A stretch of 64,000 bases of DNA from Epilithonimonas vandammei (GTDB lineage Bacteria; Bacteroidota; Bacteroidia; Flavobacteriales; Weeksellaceae): contig NZ_CP034161.1 in assembly GCF_003860525.1 (NCBI RefSeq), forward strand, positions 992,001-1,056,000, given 5' to 3'. The position numbers and the translations under genes were made by a program. The stretch's first letter is position 1; the number at the start of each line of letters is the position of its first letter. Shown here in pieces: positions 15,970-25,333 of this stretch. The notes beneath the pieces were generated by a model that worked only from the letters and a program-made list of their open reading frames with translations, did not search any database and had not been told where the DNA came from.

Positions 15970-16594
15970 AGCACTTCTTTTCATCAACGGAGATTCTCCA
16001 AAAACAATTCCGAATTTGTCAGGTTATGATTTAATAGCTTGTACAGATGGAGCTTTTCACTATCTGAAGCATTTGAAATTTCCTTTGGATAAACTGGATT
16101 TTATTTCAGGAGATTTCGATTCGCATAAAATTGAAGAAGAGATTATTCAACAATCTCAGAATCACAGTTTTGAAATTATAGAAACACCTGACCAAAACAA
16201 AACTGATTTTCACAAAGCTCTGGAATTGATTCTCAAAAAGGGTTTTGAAAATATAGATGTTTACGGAGGAAGTGGAGGAGAACAAGACCATTTTCTGGGG
16301 AATCTGAGTGTTGCTTATGCTTTTAAAGATAAATTGAATCTTCAGTTTTTTGATGAATATTCATCCTATTATTTTATTCCTAAAAATTTCTCAATTTCTG
16401 ATGTCAAAGGAAAAATGATTTCCTTGATGCCTTTTCCTATTGCCAAAAACATCGAAACCAAAGGATTAAAATGGCCTTTGTATAAAGAAGATTTGATTCT
16501 CGGAGAAAGAATTGGAACTCGGAATATTGCTGAAAATAAAGATGTTACAATTAAGTATAAAAAAGGCGATTTGCTGATTTTTGTTGGAAAATAA
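15959..16594 (+). CDS. Thiamine pyrophosphokinase
   Basis: This 211-residue enzyme converts thiamine to thiamine diphosphate. Substrate and metal motifs are present: ACTDGAFHYL, DFISGDFDS, and TPDQNKTDFHKAL (the T-x-D-x-x-K-T-D signature), then GGSGGEQDHFLGN. The C-terminal beta domain follows. It starts within the small lipoprotein gene and is likely cotranscribed with the cobalamin adenosyltransferase, so two cofactor-activation steps share a transcript. Confidence 0.9.
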   Translation: MKNKALLFINGDSPKTIPNLSGYDLIACTDGAFHYLKHLKFPLDKLDFISGDFDSHKIEEEIIQQSQNHSFEIIETPDQNKTDFHKALELILKKGFENIDVYGGSGGEQDHFLGNLSVAYAFKDKLNLQFFDEYSSYYFIPKNFSISDVKGKMISLMPFPIAKNIETKGLKWPLYKEDLILGERIGTRNIAENKDVTIKYKKGDLLIFVGK

Positions 16595-16685
16595 TTCAGT
16601 GATTTTTATAGAATTATTAACGCAGATATTCAGTTTATTTTATCATTTTTGCATCGTAAAACCAATTAACTTTTTTTAGCCAGAA

Positions 16686-18077
16686 ATGAAAATAAAATAT
16701 TCTGAACTAATTGACCAAACGCTTTATTTTCCGACTGAAGAATTCAGTGTAGAAGAAAATAATCTGAAGTTCCACGACATTAATCTGATGGAGGTTGTGG
16801 AAAAATTCGGAACTCCTTTGAAGTTCAATTATTTACCAAAAATATCTCAGAATATAGAAAGGGCAAAATTCTGGTTCAAAGAAGCTTTTGAAAAGAACGA
16901 TTATCAGAAAAATTACAGATATTGCTATTGCACAAAGTCCAGTCATTTTGCGTTTGTTGTAGAGGAAGCGTTGAAAAATGACATTAGTCTGGAAACATCT
17001 TCGGCTTACGATATGGATATTGTGAAGTCGCTTTATGACAAAGGTAAAGTTGATAAAAGTATCGAAGTAATCTGTAACGGTTTCAAAACTGACGATTATT
17101 TGGCAAAGATTTCTGAGCTAATTAATAAAGGTTTCGAAAATATTACGCCGATTCTTGATAACTATAGAGAGTTGGATAAATTGACGGAAAGTATCGACAG
17201 AACTTTTGACATCGGAATCAGAATTGCTTCTGAGGAAGAACCGAAATTCGAATTTTATACCTCGAGATTAGGAATTGGATACAAGGATATTATTCCTTAT
17301 TACAGTCAAAAAATTGCTGAACATCCGAATGCGAGGCTGAAAATGCTTCACTTTTTCATCAATACGGGAATCAAAGACACGGCTTATTATTGGAACGAAT
17401 TGTACAAATGTCTTCGTGTTTATGCAAGATTGAAAAAAATTGCGCCGGAAGTTGATTCGTTGAATATTGGTGGTGGTTTTCCAATCAAAACATCATTGAA
17501 TTTTGATTACGATTACGCGTATATGGTGAACGAAATTGTATCCCAAATCAAGAAATTCTGTGAAGAAGAAGGGGTTGAAGAACCAAATATTTATACAGAA
17601 TTTGGGAGTTTTACCGTTGGAGAAAGTGGTGGACACTTGTATAAAATTATTTCTCAAAAACGTCAGAACGACAGGGAAAAATGGAATATGATTGATTCGT
17701 CTTTTATGACGACTTTGCCAGATACCTGGGCAATTTCCCGTCACTTCATTATGTTACCCCTTAATCGTTGGGATGATTCTTATGAGAGGGTTTTTCTCGG
17801 TGGATTAACTTGTGATTCAGATGATTATTATAATTCTGAACAGCATACGAATGCCATCTATCTTCCTGTTTTTAATGAGACAAAACCTTTGTACATTGGA
17901 TTTTTTCATACAGGTGCATATCAGGAAACGATTGGCGGTTACGGCGGTGTTCATCACTGTTTGATGCCTCAGCCAAAGCATATTTTGATTGATAAAGACG
18001 AGGACGGAAATATCACTTACGAACTGTTCCGAGAAGAACAAAGACCGGAAGATGTGTTGAAACTTCTGGGATATTAA
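16686..18077 (+). CDS. speA: Arginine decarboxylase (PLP fold III)
   Basis: The 463-residue protein has the PLP lysine in YCTKSSHF (Lys84), the phosphate-binding GGGFP at about residue 263, and the catalytic Cys region near LGGLTCDSDDYY. This is the alanine-racemase-like fold III decarboxylase architecture. It is shorter than the about 630-residue E. coli SpeA but matches the Flavobacteriia form, which makes agmatine for polyamine synthesis. It lies alone, ending at a strong terminator. A related diaminopimelate or ornithine decarboxylase specificity cannot be fully excluded from sequence. Confidence 0.82.
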   Translation: MKIKYSELIDQTLYFPTEEFSVEENNLKFHDINLMEVVEKFGTPLKFNYLPKISQNIERAKFWFKEAFEKNDYQKNYRYCYCTKSSHFAFVVEEALKNDISLETSSAYDMDIVKSLYDKGKVDKSIEVICNGFKTDDYLAKISELINKGFENITPILDNYRELDKLTESIDRTFDIGIRIASEEEPKFEFYTSRLGIGYKDIIPYYSQKIAEHPNARLKMLHFFINTGIKDTAYYWNELYKCLRVYARLKKIAPEVDSLNIGGGFPIKTSLNFDYDYAYMVNEIVSQIKKFCEEEGVEEPNIYTEFGSFTVGESGGHLYKIISQKRQNDREKWNMIDSSFMTTLPDTWAISRHFIMLPLNRWDDSYERVFLGGLTCDSDDYYNSEQHTNAIYLPVFNETKPLYIGFFHTGAYQETIGGYGGVHHCLMPQPKHILIDKDEDGNITYELFREEQRPEDVLKLLGY

Positions 18078-18140
18078 GGTTGTAAATGGTTAGTAATTTT
18101 TATCCATTAATTTCAAATATCTGAATCTAAATTCAAACAT

Positions 18141-18173
18141 AAAAAAGGCTTTTCAATTTGAAGAGCCTTTTTA
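18141..18173. terminator. Bidirectional terminator after speA
   Basis: AAAAAAGGCTTTTCAA and TTGAAGAGCCTTTTT form a hairpin with A and T tracts on both sides, between convergent genes. Confidence 0.85.
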
Positions 18174-18188
18174 TGTTTGAAAGAAAAC

Positions 18189-19460
18189 TTATTTTTTAAT
18201 AATTTTCTCTGTAGTTTTATTATTATTGATATCAGTCATTATCAATAAATAATTTCCGCTTGAGATATTCGAAATATCAAATTCTTTTTCCTTAGCATCT
18301 AACGTTTTGATAATATTACCGGAATAATCAGAAAGCTTAATTTCTATGAATTTTTTATCTGAATCAATCTTCAAATGATTGGAAGCGGGATTAGGGTAAA
18401 CCGTTATTTTATTTGATTTCAGAAGATTCTCTACGGCTAATGATTTGTCTTTTACAATTACAATTTTGCCTGTTGTAACATTGGTGCTGTAATTGTATGA
18501 GTACGTTGTGAAAGCGTAGCAACCAGCGCCACAAGAAGTCATCGATCTTGTAGATCCTTGAACGTTGGGGATTGGTGTACTGTCTTTCAATAAGAAAGTG
18601 TTTGGATTGAATCTTTTGAAAGTGATATTTCCAGAAGAATATTCAGAACTTGCATAAGCTACGGATTGTGTAGCTGTGTCAAAAGCATTTGCTCCTGTTG
18701 TATTTGTAAATTGCCCCAGAAGGAATGGTGTTCCGGATGAGATATCAACCACTTTCCCGTCTGTAGAATCTAGAAAATTACCTTCTCTTATAAAATCAAT
18801 ACTGAAGTTGGAAAATAGATTGGGATAGACAGTTCCTTGCGTTGCTCCTGAAGAGCTAATGTTGATTTTTCTCAAACCAAATTCCGTAGTTTCGTTATTG
18901 TATCCCCAAAGTAGATTGTTACTTGAGAATTCGATTCTGTTACTGCCCGTATGATCCTGGGTGGTAGTCGGTCTCATCACAGCGTTGTCATAGATTGCAA
19001 CACCTTCGTGTTTTGGAGAAAAACCTACATTTCTTCTAGAGATGGCAATTGTGTTAGGATTTCCTGGCATCACCTCCATATCTTCAACAAATAAAGCTCC
19101 AAGAGAAGGATCGGTACCTAATGAAAACTGTAAGTTTACAGATTTGCTGGCGATATCCCATCTTCTTACGAGAGAGGCGGTTTAGAAACCAACATACAGA
19201 TATTGATTATTGTCAGAAATGGCCAATACATTTGGCTCGCTACCAATGAAGAATGTGTTTTCGAGAGTTTGACTTACTGGATCGATGACGCCAATGCTAT
19301 TACCGTTTGCACCATTGGCACTTGGAATGCTGGCGTAGATTTTTTTTGCATTAGAATCATAGATGACCTGATTGGCAATAATGTCGAGGACTTTCACTTC
19401 TAGCTGAGCGTTGCAAAATAATCCTGCGAAAAGTAATGAAATTGATAGAGTTGTGCGCAT
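18189..19460 (-). pseudogene. T9SS-secreted beta-propeller protein split by a nonsense codon
   Basis: From the ATG at 19460 the frame encodes a signal peptide (MRTTLSISLLFAGLFCNAQ) and propeller-like repeats (NSIGVIDPVSQTLENTFFIGSEPNVLAISDNNQYLYVGF). It is then closed by TAA at 19182-19184. The same frame continues without shift (TASLVRRWDIASKSVNLQFSLG...) to 18189. The C-terminus (VYPNPASNHLKID...ISSGNYLLIMTDINNNKTTEKIIKK) is a type A T9SS sorting domain. One point change would restore a protein of about 423 residues. As it stands, the secreted product would lack its sorting domain. A sequencing error is the alternative. Confidence 0.85.
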
Positions 19461-19539
19461 TAACTTTTTTGGCAAAAATACAGTTTTTATCTATAACTAA
19501 ATGACTTCCAATTTAATTTCTCAAATTTTAAATATTAAA

Positions 19540-19568
19540 AAAGCGTCCTAAAAATATTAGGACGCTTT
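19540..19568. terminator. Terminator of nitroreductase gene
   Basis: AAAGCGTCCTA and TAGGACGCTTT pair around a short AT loop, with a T tract on the minus strand just after the nitroreductase stop. Confidence 0.85.
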
Positions 19569-19573
19569 ATAAT

Positions 19574-20206
19574 TTATTTGATTTCTGTAATGAACTCTTC
19601 TTTTGGAGTTCTGTATTTTTTCAGATTTACTAGCCAGTCTCCGCTTGTATCTCTGTAACCAAGAGGTAGGATCACAACACTTTTCAATCCTTTTTCAGCG
19701 AGTCCTAATAACTCGTCTAGAGCAGCACTGTTAAAGCCTTCCATCGGAGTTGTATCTACTTTTTGCTCAGCAGCTGCAGCAATGGCTAATCCGAAAGATA
19801 TGTAAGCTTGTTTTGCTGCGTGATTTGCGTGCCATTCGTTTCCAAGGGGTTCGTACATTCCCCAGAGTCTGGTTTTATAATCATCCATTGTTTCTTTAGG
19901 AATTCCCCTTTCAGAAGTCGTTTTTTCAAAAACTTCGGAGATGCTGTTATGAGAGTAACCATCCCAAGCTGCCCAAACCAAAAGATGCGAACCATCTGTA
20001 ATCTGAGCTTGGTCAAAAGCAATCGGTTGGATTTTTTCTAATAGTTCTTTATTCGAGATAACGAACAATCTGTAAGGTTGTAAACCAGAGGAAGAAGGTG
20101 CTAATCTTGCAGCTTCTACAATGTAATCTACTTTATCTTGAGGAACGGTTTCTCCGTTCATTTTTTTTGTTGCGTAACGCCAATTTAAGTCTTCTAATAA
20201 ACTCAT
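19574..20206 (-). CDS. NAD(P)H-dependent nitroreductase (NfsB-like)
   Basis: This 210-residue flavoprotein matches oxygen-insensitive NfsB-type nitroreductases: FMN-contacting RYATKKMN near the start, APSSSGLQPYRLFVISN at about residue 40, and LPLGYRDTSGDWLVNLKKYR near the C-terminus. It reduces nitro compounds or quinones with NAD(P)H in the cytosol. It is divergent from an HxlR-type regulator, a frequent pairing, which suggests induction by electrophiles. The -7 box TAACTTTG (minus strand, 20235-20242) lies next to a cluster of GTTAC repeats. Confidence 0.88.
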   Translation of the reverse strand: MSLLEDLNWRYATKKMNGETVPQDKVDYIVEAARLAPSSSGLQPYRLFVISNKELLEKIQPIAFDQAQITDGSHLLVWAAWDGYSHNSISEVFEKTTSERGIPKETMDDYKTRLWGMYEPLGNEWHANHAAKQAYISFGLAIAAAAEQKVDTTPMEGFNSAALDELLGLAEKGLKSVVILPLGYRDTSGDWLVNLKKYRTPKEEFITEIK

Positions 20207-20234
20207 TTTTAGATGATTTTTTGATTTGAAATGT

Positions 20235-20302
20235 CAAAGTTAACTAAGAAAAGTTTATTTTTGTAATCTAGTTACAAAAAGTTACCGTTACCAAAAAGTA
20301 AC
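20235..20302. promoter_or_regulatory. Nitroreductase promoter with GTTAC operator cluster
   Basis: The minus-strand -7 box TAACTTTG is at 20235-20242. Upstream of it GTTAC occurs at 20271, 20281 and 20287 and inverted GTAAC at 20298, so GTTAC-C-AAAAA-GTAAC forms a dyad. This is a plausible binding site for the divergently encoded HxlR protein. Confidence 0.5.
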
Positions 20303-20378
20303 TTATCTGATAATTAGCTAATTATAAAATAATATTAATAAAAATTTAATATTATGAATCTGAAAATAAAAGTCTAAT

Positions 20379-20726
20379 ATGAAAATTAAATGTTGTAAAA
20401 CCAATCTTCTCGCAGTTCAGGATACGATGGATATTTTGAAAGGCAGATGGAAAGTCCAAATCATTGCGGCGCTTTGTTATGATAAAATGCGTTTTTCGGA
20501 TTTGCAGAAAGAAATTGAAGGTATTTCTGCCAAAATGTTGAGCAGCGAATTAAAAGATTTAGAAATCAATCAATTGGTAACGAGAACTGTTCTTAGCACG
20601 CAACCAATTACTGTCGAATATCAATTGACAGACTATGGACAAACTTTGAAAAAAATTATTGAACATCTTGCAGAATGGGGTGTTGAACATAGAAAAAAGA
20701 TTATAGGAAAAGTAATAGAGAATTAG
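20379..20726 (+). CDS. HxlR family winged-helix regulator
   Basis: The 115-residue protein has the HxlR signature: N-terminal cysteines (KCCKTN), D-T-M-D-I-L-K-G-R-W-K-V, then the recognition region RFSDLQKEIEGISAKMLSSELKDLE and a basic wing. HxlR regulators such as YodB and HypR sense electrophiles through an N-terminal Cys; here Cys5 or Cys6 could serve. It is divergent from the nitroreductase gene with 172 bases between them, where a GTTAC repeat cluster lies. It probably controls that gene. Confidence 0.9.
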   Translation: MKIKCCKTNLLAVQDTMDILKGRWKVQIIAALCYDKMRFSDLQKEIEGISAKMLSSELKDLEINQLVTRTVLSTQPITVEYQLTDYGQTLKKIIEHLAEWGVEHRKKIIGKVIEN

Positions 20727-20871
20727 TCCGATTTCCATCTTATTTTAAATTGAAATAATATCAAAATAAATCTGCGTATCTCTTGACTAATTTAAACAAA
20801 GCTATTCCAAAACCCAATTTTTTTTCATCATATTTTTCAAACGGATTGTATATAGTTTTCCCACATCATAA

Positions 20872-21276
20872 TTATTCTTTTACAGTGATGTTTGGATTGA
20901 TTCTTAGCAGTTCATTTTTTAATTCGTCAAAATCTCTGGGCGAAATCACGATACTGTCGTCTTTATAATAAATCTCAATTCTTCCCATAATGCTTGGAGC
21001 AGGAGCAGAAAGTAGATTCCACGTTTTTTCTATTTTATGAATTTCTTTAATATCAATCTTCGTTGTTCCAAAAATTGAATTTTTGATGTACAAAAATTCC
21101 TGATCAAGTGAATATTTTATTGAGAAGCAAAGACCCAAAATTAACGCTAAAATAATGGCTGGAAAAATTAACGCATTCCATTCCAATGTGATGATTTGCT
21201 GATAACTGGAAAAAGTGAGTACTATCAAAATAAATAGTAACAATTCCCATCCGATTCTTACATTAATAGTTTTCAT
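20872..21276 (-). CDS. Small membrane protein with bacterial PH-like domain
   Basis: The ATG at 21276 gives 134 residues; longer upstream starts add a low-complexity tail. Two transmembrane helices (WELLLFILIVLTFSSY and ALIFPAIILALILGLCFSI) are followed by a bPH-type beta domain: LDQEFLYIKNSIFGTTKIDIKEIHKIEKT...IEIYYKDDSIVISPRDFDELKNEL. Such proteins are common and uncharacterised. It follows the acyl-CoA carboxylase gene on the same strand with about 116 bases between them; no functional link is evident. Confidence 0.72.
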   Translation of the reverse strand: MKTINVRIGWELLLFILIVLTFSSYQQIITLEWNALIFPAIILALILGLCFSIKYSLDQEFLYIKNSIFGTTKIDIKEIHKIEKTWNLLSAPAPSIMGRIEIYYKDDSIVISPRDFDELKNELLRINPNITVKE

Positions 21277-21392
21277 TGCTATTGTCGTTTTTAGTTTAGA
21301 TGTTTTTTTATTTTTTCGATGAGATAATCCATTTTGTTTCTCATCGAAAAAAAAACTTCGAAAGTGGGAAGTTTTTATAAAACAATTTAACA

Positions 21393-23021
21393 TTAAACCT
21401 GAATAACTCCAAGATTAAATTTTTCTGTAATCGGAGTATGATTAGCTGCTTCTATTCCCATACTAATCCATTTTCTGGTATCTAGAGGGTTAATAATTGC
21501 GTCTGTCCAAAGTCTTGCTGCGGCGTAAGTTGGCTGGATTTGTTTGTTGTAATCTTTCAGGATTTTGTCAAGAATTTCTTTTCTTTCTTCTTCCGAAATT
21601 TCCTTTCCTTGTTTTTTAAGCGAAGATTCTTGGATTTGTAGCAATACATTTCCTGCTTGTGATCCGCCCATAACTGCTAATTCTGCCCACGGCCAAGCTA
21701 CAATTAATCTTGGATCATAGGCTTTTCCGCACATTGCATAATTTCCTGCGCCATAAGAATTTCCTGTAATCACAGTGAATTTTGGAACCACAGAATTAGA
21801 AACTGCATTTACCATTTTTGCGCCGTCTTTAATGATTCCTCCTTGTTCTGATTTGGAACCAACCATAAATCCTGTTACATCCTGAAGAAATACCAACGGG
21901 ATTTTTCTCTGATTACAATTAGCAATGAAACGCGTCGCTTTATCAGCTGAATCAGAATATATTACACCACCAAATTGCATTTCGCCCTTGCCACTTTTTA
22001 CGAGTTTTCTTTGGTTGGCAACAATTCCCACACTCCAACCATCGATTCTGGCAGTTGCACAAATAATGCTTTTCCCATAATCGGGTTTATATTCTTCGTA
22101 TTCAGAATTATCGACAAGACATTTGATGATTTCGAAAGTGTCATATTGCTCAGATCTCACGGCTGGCATTATTCCGAATATATTATCTGGATTTTCTTTT
22201 GGAGGAAAGCTTTCGGTTCTGTCAAAACCTGCTTTTTCAAAATCTCCGATTGACTTCATTATATTTTTGATGCGATCTAAAGCGTCTTTGTCATCCTTGG
22301 CTTTATAATCTACGACGCCAGAAATGGAACTGTGCATTGTAGCTCCTCCTAGAGCTTCATTGTCAATAGATTCACCAATTGCTGCTTTCACAAGGTAACT
22401 TCCTGCTAAGAAAATACTTCCTGTCTTGTCCACAATCATCGCTTCATCACTCATAATTGGGAGATAAGCACCGCCAGCAACACAACTTCCCATAATCGCA
22501 GAAATCTGAATAATCCCTGCAGAACTCATTTTTGCATTATTTCTAAAAATTCTGCCAAACATCTCTTTGTCTGGGAAAATTTCATCCTGCATCGGCAAGT
22601 AAACACCGGCAGAATCTACCAAATAAATAATTGGCAAGCGATTTTCCATGGCGATTTCCTGCGCTCTCAGATTTTTCTTTCCTGTAATAGGGAACCAAGC
22701 TCCAGCTTTTACGGTTGCATCATTGGCAACAACAATACACTGTTTACCAGCAATGTATCCGATTTTTACAACCACACCGCCTGCAGGACATCCGCCTTCT
22801 TTCTCATACATCTCATAACCTGCAAATGCACCGATTTCTATGGTGTCAGAATTTTTATCAAAAAGATATTCTAAACGTTCTCTCACCGTCATTTTTCCTT
22901 GGTCGCGTTGTTTTTGAAGTGCTTTTACGCCACCTCCCAATTTGATTTTCGATAAAATTTTCTTGGTGTCAGAAAGTTTCAGTTTGTTGATATCTTCTCT
23001 TTTATTGAATTCTAAATCCAT
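21393..23021 (-). CDS. Acyl-CoA carboxylase carboxyltransferase (beta) subunit
   Basis: The 542-residue biotin-dependent carboxyltransferase has two crotonase-like halves. The N half includes GGCPAGGVVVKIGYIAG and DSAGVYLPMQDEIFPDKEMFGRIFRNNAKMSSAG. That last segment resembles the methylcrotonyl-CoA carboxylase beta subunit more than the propionyl-CoA enzyme. The C half includes DVTGFMVGSKSEQGGIIKDGAK and WPWAELAVMGGSQAGNVL. It moves carboxyl from carboxybiotin to the acyl-CoA, as in leucine degradation. The alpha (biotin carboxylase) subunit is not in the window. Substrate assignment is inference. Confidence 0.88.
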   Translation of the reverse strand: MDLEFNKREDINKLKLSDTKKILSKIKLGGGVKALQKQRDQGKMTVRERLEYLFDKNSDTIEIGAFAGYEMYEKEGGCPAGGVVVKIGYIAGKQCIVVANDATVKAGAWFPITGKKNLRAQEIAMENRLPIIYLVDSAGVYLPMQDEIFPDKEMFGRIFRNNAKMSSAGIIQISAIMGSCVAGGAYLPIMSDEAMIVDKTGSIFLAGSYLVKAAIGESIDNEALGGATMHSSISGVVDYKAKDDKDALDRIKNIMKSIGDFEKAGFDRTESFPPKENPDNIFGIMPAVRSEQYDTFEIIKCLVDNSEYEEYKPDYGKSIICATARIDGWSVGIVANQRKLVKSGKGEMQFGGVIYSDSADKATRFIANCNQRKIPLVFLQDVTGFMVGSKSEQGGIIKDGAKMVNAVSNSVVPKFTVITGNSYGAGNYAMCGKAYDPRLIVAWPWAELAVMGGSQAGNVLLQIQESSLKKQGKEISEEERKEILDKILKDYNKQIQPTYAAARLWTDAIINPLDTRKWISMGIEAANHTPITEKFNLGVIQV

Positions 23022-23325
23022 AGGGTTTTTCTTTGGGGCTAAAGATAAAATTTTTTGATTGATGGCAAAACGAAAGCGTTTATTAATTGCACAAGCGAAT
23101 TGTGTTGCATTTAAAAATTAATATTAGTTTCCGTAATATATCTCAGGATTTTTCGTTTGAGTGATAAATGAAATAAATTTTTAGTTAGTTTATGTTTATT
23201 TTAATAAGTTTTCTTATTAGAGATCCGTATAAATTTTTGTGCGGATTTTTCGTTGAGTCAATCCAGATTATTAGCTTAAAACAAGAAATTTATAGTAATT
23301 TTGCAAATTGAAAATCAATATTTCT
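23022..23325. other. Divergent intergenic region
   Basis: No gene or RNA was recognised. A weak stem (ATCCG/CGGAT, 23223-23246) followed by T residues and a TAATTTTG box (23296-23303) before the EamA gene are the only signals. Confidence 0.4.
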
Positions 23326-24225
23326 ATGAAGAATTCTTATCTGCTGAGGTTGCATTTTATCGTATTTTTATGGGGCTTCACAGCTATTTTAGGAAAGTTG
23401 ATTACTACGGATGCGCCGCTTTTGGTTTTTTATAGAATGTCATTCGCTGCGGTTTTTCTCTACTTGTATCTCAGAATTGTAAAAAAAGAAAGTATTAAAG
23501 TTACAAAAGGCTTGTTGCTAAAACTAGTAGGAATTGGAAGTGTAATGGCTTTTCACTGGCTGTTCTTTTTTCAATCGATTAAGGTTTCCAATGTATCAAT
23601 TGCGCTTTCCTGTCTCTCATTATCAACATTATTTGCCTCCTTAATAGAACCAATAGTTTTTAAGAGAAAACCAGATTGGGTCGAGGTTATTATCGGGATC
23701 ATTATCGTTATTTGCATTTCTTTGATTTTCAATGCGGAACTGAAATACAAAGAAGGCATATTCTACGGAATCTTATGTGCGCTTTTTGGAACTATTTTTT
23801 CTGTTTTCAATGGTAAAATTTTTGGAAAAACCAGCTCTGGAAATATTATTTTCTACGAGATTGCTGGTGGATGGTTGGTCATTAGTCTGTTTTTTATCGT
23901 CACCGGACAAATTTCTTCTTTCAGCGAAATAAGTTACACCGATATTGCGTTAATAGTATTGTTGGCATCTGTTTTTACTGCTTATCCAATGTTTGAAAGT
24001 GTTAAGCTAATGAAATTCATTTCGCCTTTTACATTGATATTGACTGTAAATCTTGAACCTGTTTATGGGATTATTCTGGCTTTTTTCATTTTCGGAGCGT
24101 CTGAGCATATGAGTCCAGTTTTTTACATTGCATCATTCATAATGATTATGGCGATAGTAGCTAATGGTATTATAAAATCCAGACGAAAAAAAGATGAATT
24201 ACCTGTAGAAATAACTCCTCAGTAA
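23326..24225 (+). CDS. EamA/DMT family transporter
   Basis: From the ATG at 23326 the product has 299 residues and about ten transmembrane helices in two EamA repeats (for example FIVFLWGFTAILGKLI and VIIGIIIVICISLIF). The upstream TTG in frame is less likely because ATG with the conserved LRLHFIVFLWG start follows. The family exports or imports small metabolites across the inner membrane; substrate unknown. The porV-like gene begins 11 bases after its stop, so the two share a transcript, though the functions seem unrelated. Confidence 0.87.
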   Translation: MKNSYLLRLHFIVFLWGFTAILGKLITTDAPLLVFYRMSFAAVFLYLYLRIVKKESIKVTKGLLLKLVGIGSVMAFHWLFFFQSIKVSNVSIALSCLSLSTLFASLIEPIVFKRKPDWVEVIIGIIIVICISLIFNAELKYKEGIFYGILCALFGTIFSVFNGKIFGKTSSGNIIFYEIAGGWLVISLFFIVTGQISSFSEISYTDIALIVLLASVFTAYPMFESVKLMKFISPFTLILTVNLEPVYGIILAFFIFGASEHMSPVFYIASFIMIMAIVANGIIKSRRKKDELPVEITPQ

Positions 24226-24236
24226 AACCCTTTTTG

Positions 24237-25319
24237 ATGAAAAGAATTTTATTTTTTTTACTGATTATTTTTTCACAAATTATTTATGCTCAAATCATTA
24301 GAAAATATTCTAATGAATTTTTGAATATTGGAGCTGGTGCAAGAGGTCTTGCTATGGGTGGCGCTGTTGTTTCTAATCAGGATGATGTTTATTCTCCGAT
24401 GTGGAATCCAGCTGGTCTCATAAAGATCGACCGCGATTGGCAAATGGCAGCTATGCACGCCGAATATTTTGAATCCATTGCTAAATATGATTACATCGCT
24501 TACGCCAAACCTTTGGATTATGGAAACGGTGTTTTCGCTATTTCACTAGTCAGATTAGGAGTTGATAATATTCTTAATACAACTCAATTGATTGATCCAG
24601 AAGGGAATATTGATTATGATAAGATCAGTTCTTTTTCTACTTCAGATTATGCTGCACTATTTTCTTATGCTTTTCATCCTAATGGAAATCATAAGTTAGA
24701 TGTTGGAGCAACTGCAAAAGTAGTTTATAGAAATGTGGGGAAATTTGCAAGTGGTTATGGTTTTGGATTTGATATTGGAGCAGTTTATCACACAGATACT
24801 GATTGGAATTACGGTTTTATGCTGAGAGATGCGACGACGACTGTCAATTTCTGGACAATCAATCAAAAAGAATTATCTGCAGTTGTGAATGGGGAAGAAT
24901 TCAATCCAGCACCAACAGATAAAATGGAAATTACAATGCCAAAACTGAATCTTGGAGTCAGCAAAACGTTTGAGTTCAATAGAGATCTGAAGTTGTTACC
25001 AGAAGCTGGCGTTAATATCGACTTTGCGAAAACAGCAGCGTTAGTTTCTACAGATTTTGCAAGTATCACACCTTATGTTGGCGGAGAATTGATTTTCCAG
25101 GATATGATTTTTGTAAGATTAGGATTAAATCGATTCCAATCTCTTACCGATATAGAAGACTTAAAAAGAAAAGTCTCTTTCCAGCCAAGCGCCGGTATTG
25201 GAATCAAATACAAAGGTTTGACGTTGGATTATGCCATTACCAACTCGGGAATTGGTGGCTCTAATTTTTATTCTAATTTCTTCTCTCTGAAGTTGGATAT
25301 GCAAGGTTTCAGAAATTAA
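24237..25319 (+). CDS. PorV/PorQ-family outer membrane protein (PorV2-like)
   Basis: The 360-residue exported protein has signal MKRILFFLLIIFSQIIYAQ and the family hallmark FLNIGAGARGLAMGGAVVSNQDDVYSPMWNPAGL, followed by alternating strands of a FadL-like outer membrane beta-barrel ending in FFSLKLDMQ. PorV shuttles T9SS cargo; paralogues of this shape are annotated as putative PorV2. ATG at 24237 is chosen over the TTG just before it. A secreted unknown protein follows 14 bases downstream and may be its partner. Confidence 0.82.
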   Translation: MKRILFFLLIIFSQIIYAQIIRKYSNEFLNIGAGARGLAMGGAVVSNQDDVYSPMWNPAGLIKIDRDWQMAAMHAEYFESIAKYDYIAYAKPLDYGNGVFAISLVRLGVDNILNTTQLIDPEGNIDYDKISSFSTSDYAALFSYAFHPNGNHKLDVGATAKVVYRNVGKFASGYGFGFDIGAVYHTDTDWNYGFMLRDATTTVNFWTINQKELSAVVNGEEFNPAPTDKMEITMPKLNLGVSKTFEFNRDLKLLPEAGVNIDFAKTAALVSTDFASITPYVGGELIFQDMIFVRLGLNRFQSLTDIEDLKRKVSFQPSAGIGIKYKGLTLDYAITNSGIGGSNFYSNFFSLKLDMQGFRN

Positions 25320-25333
25320 TTATACAATTCATT

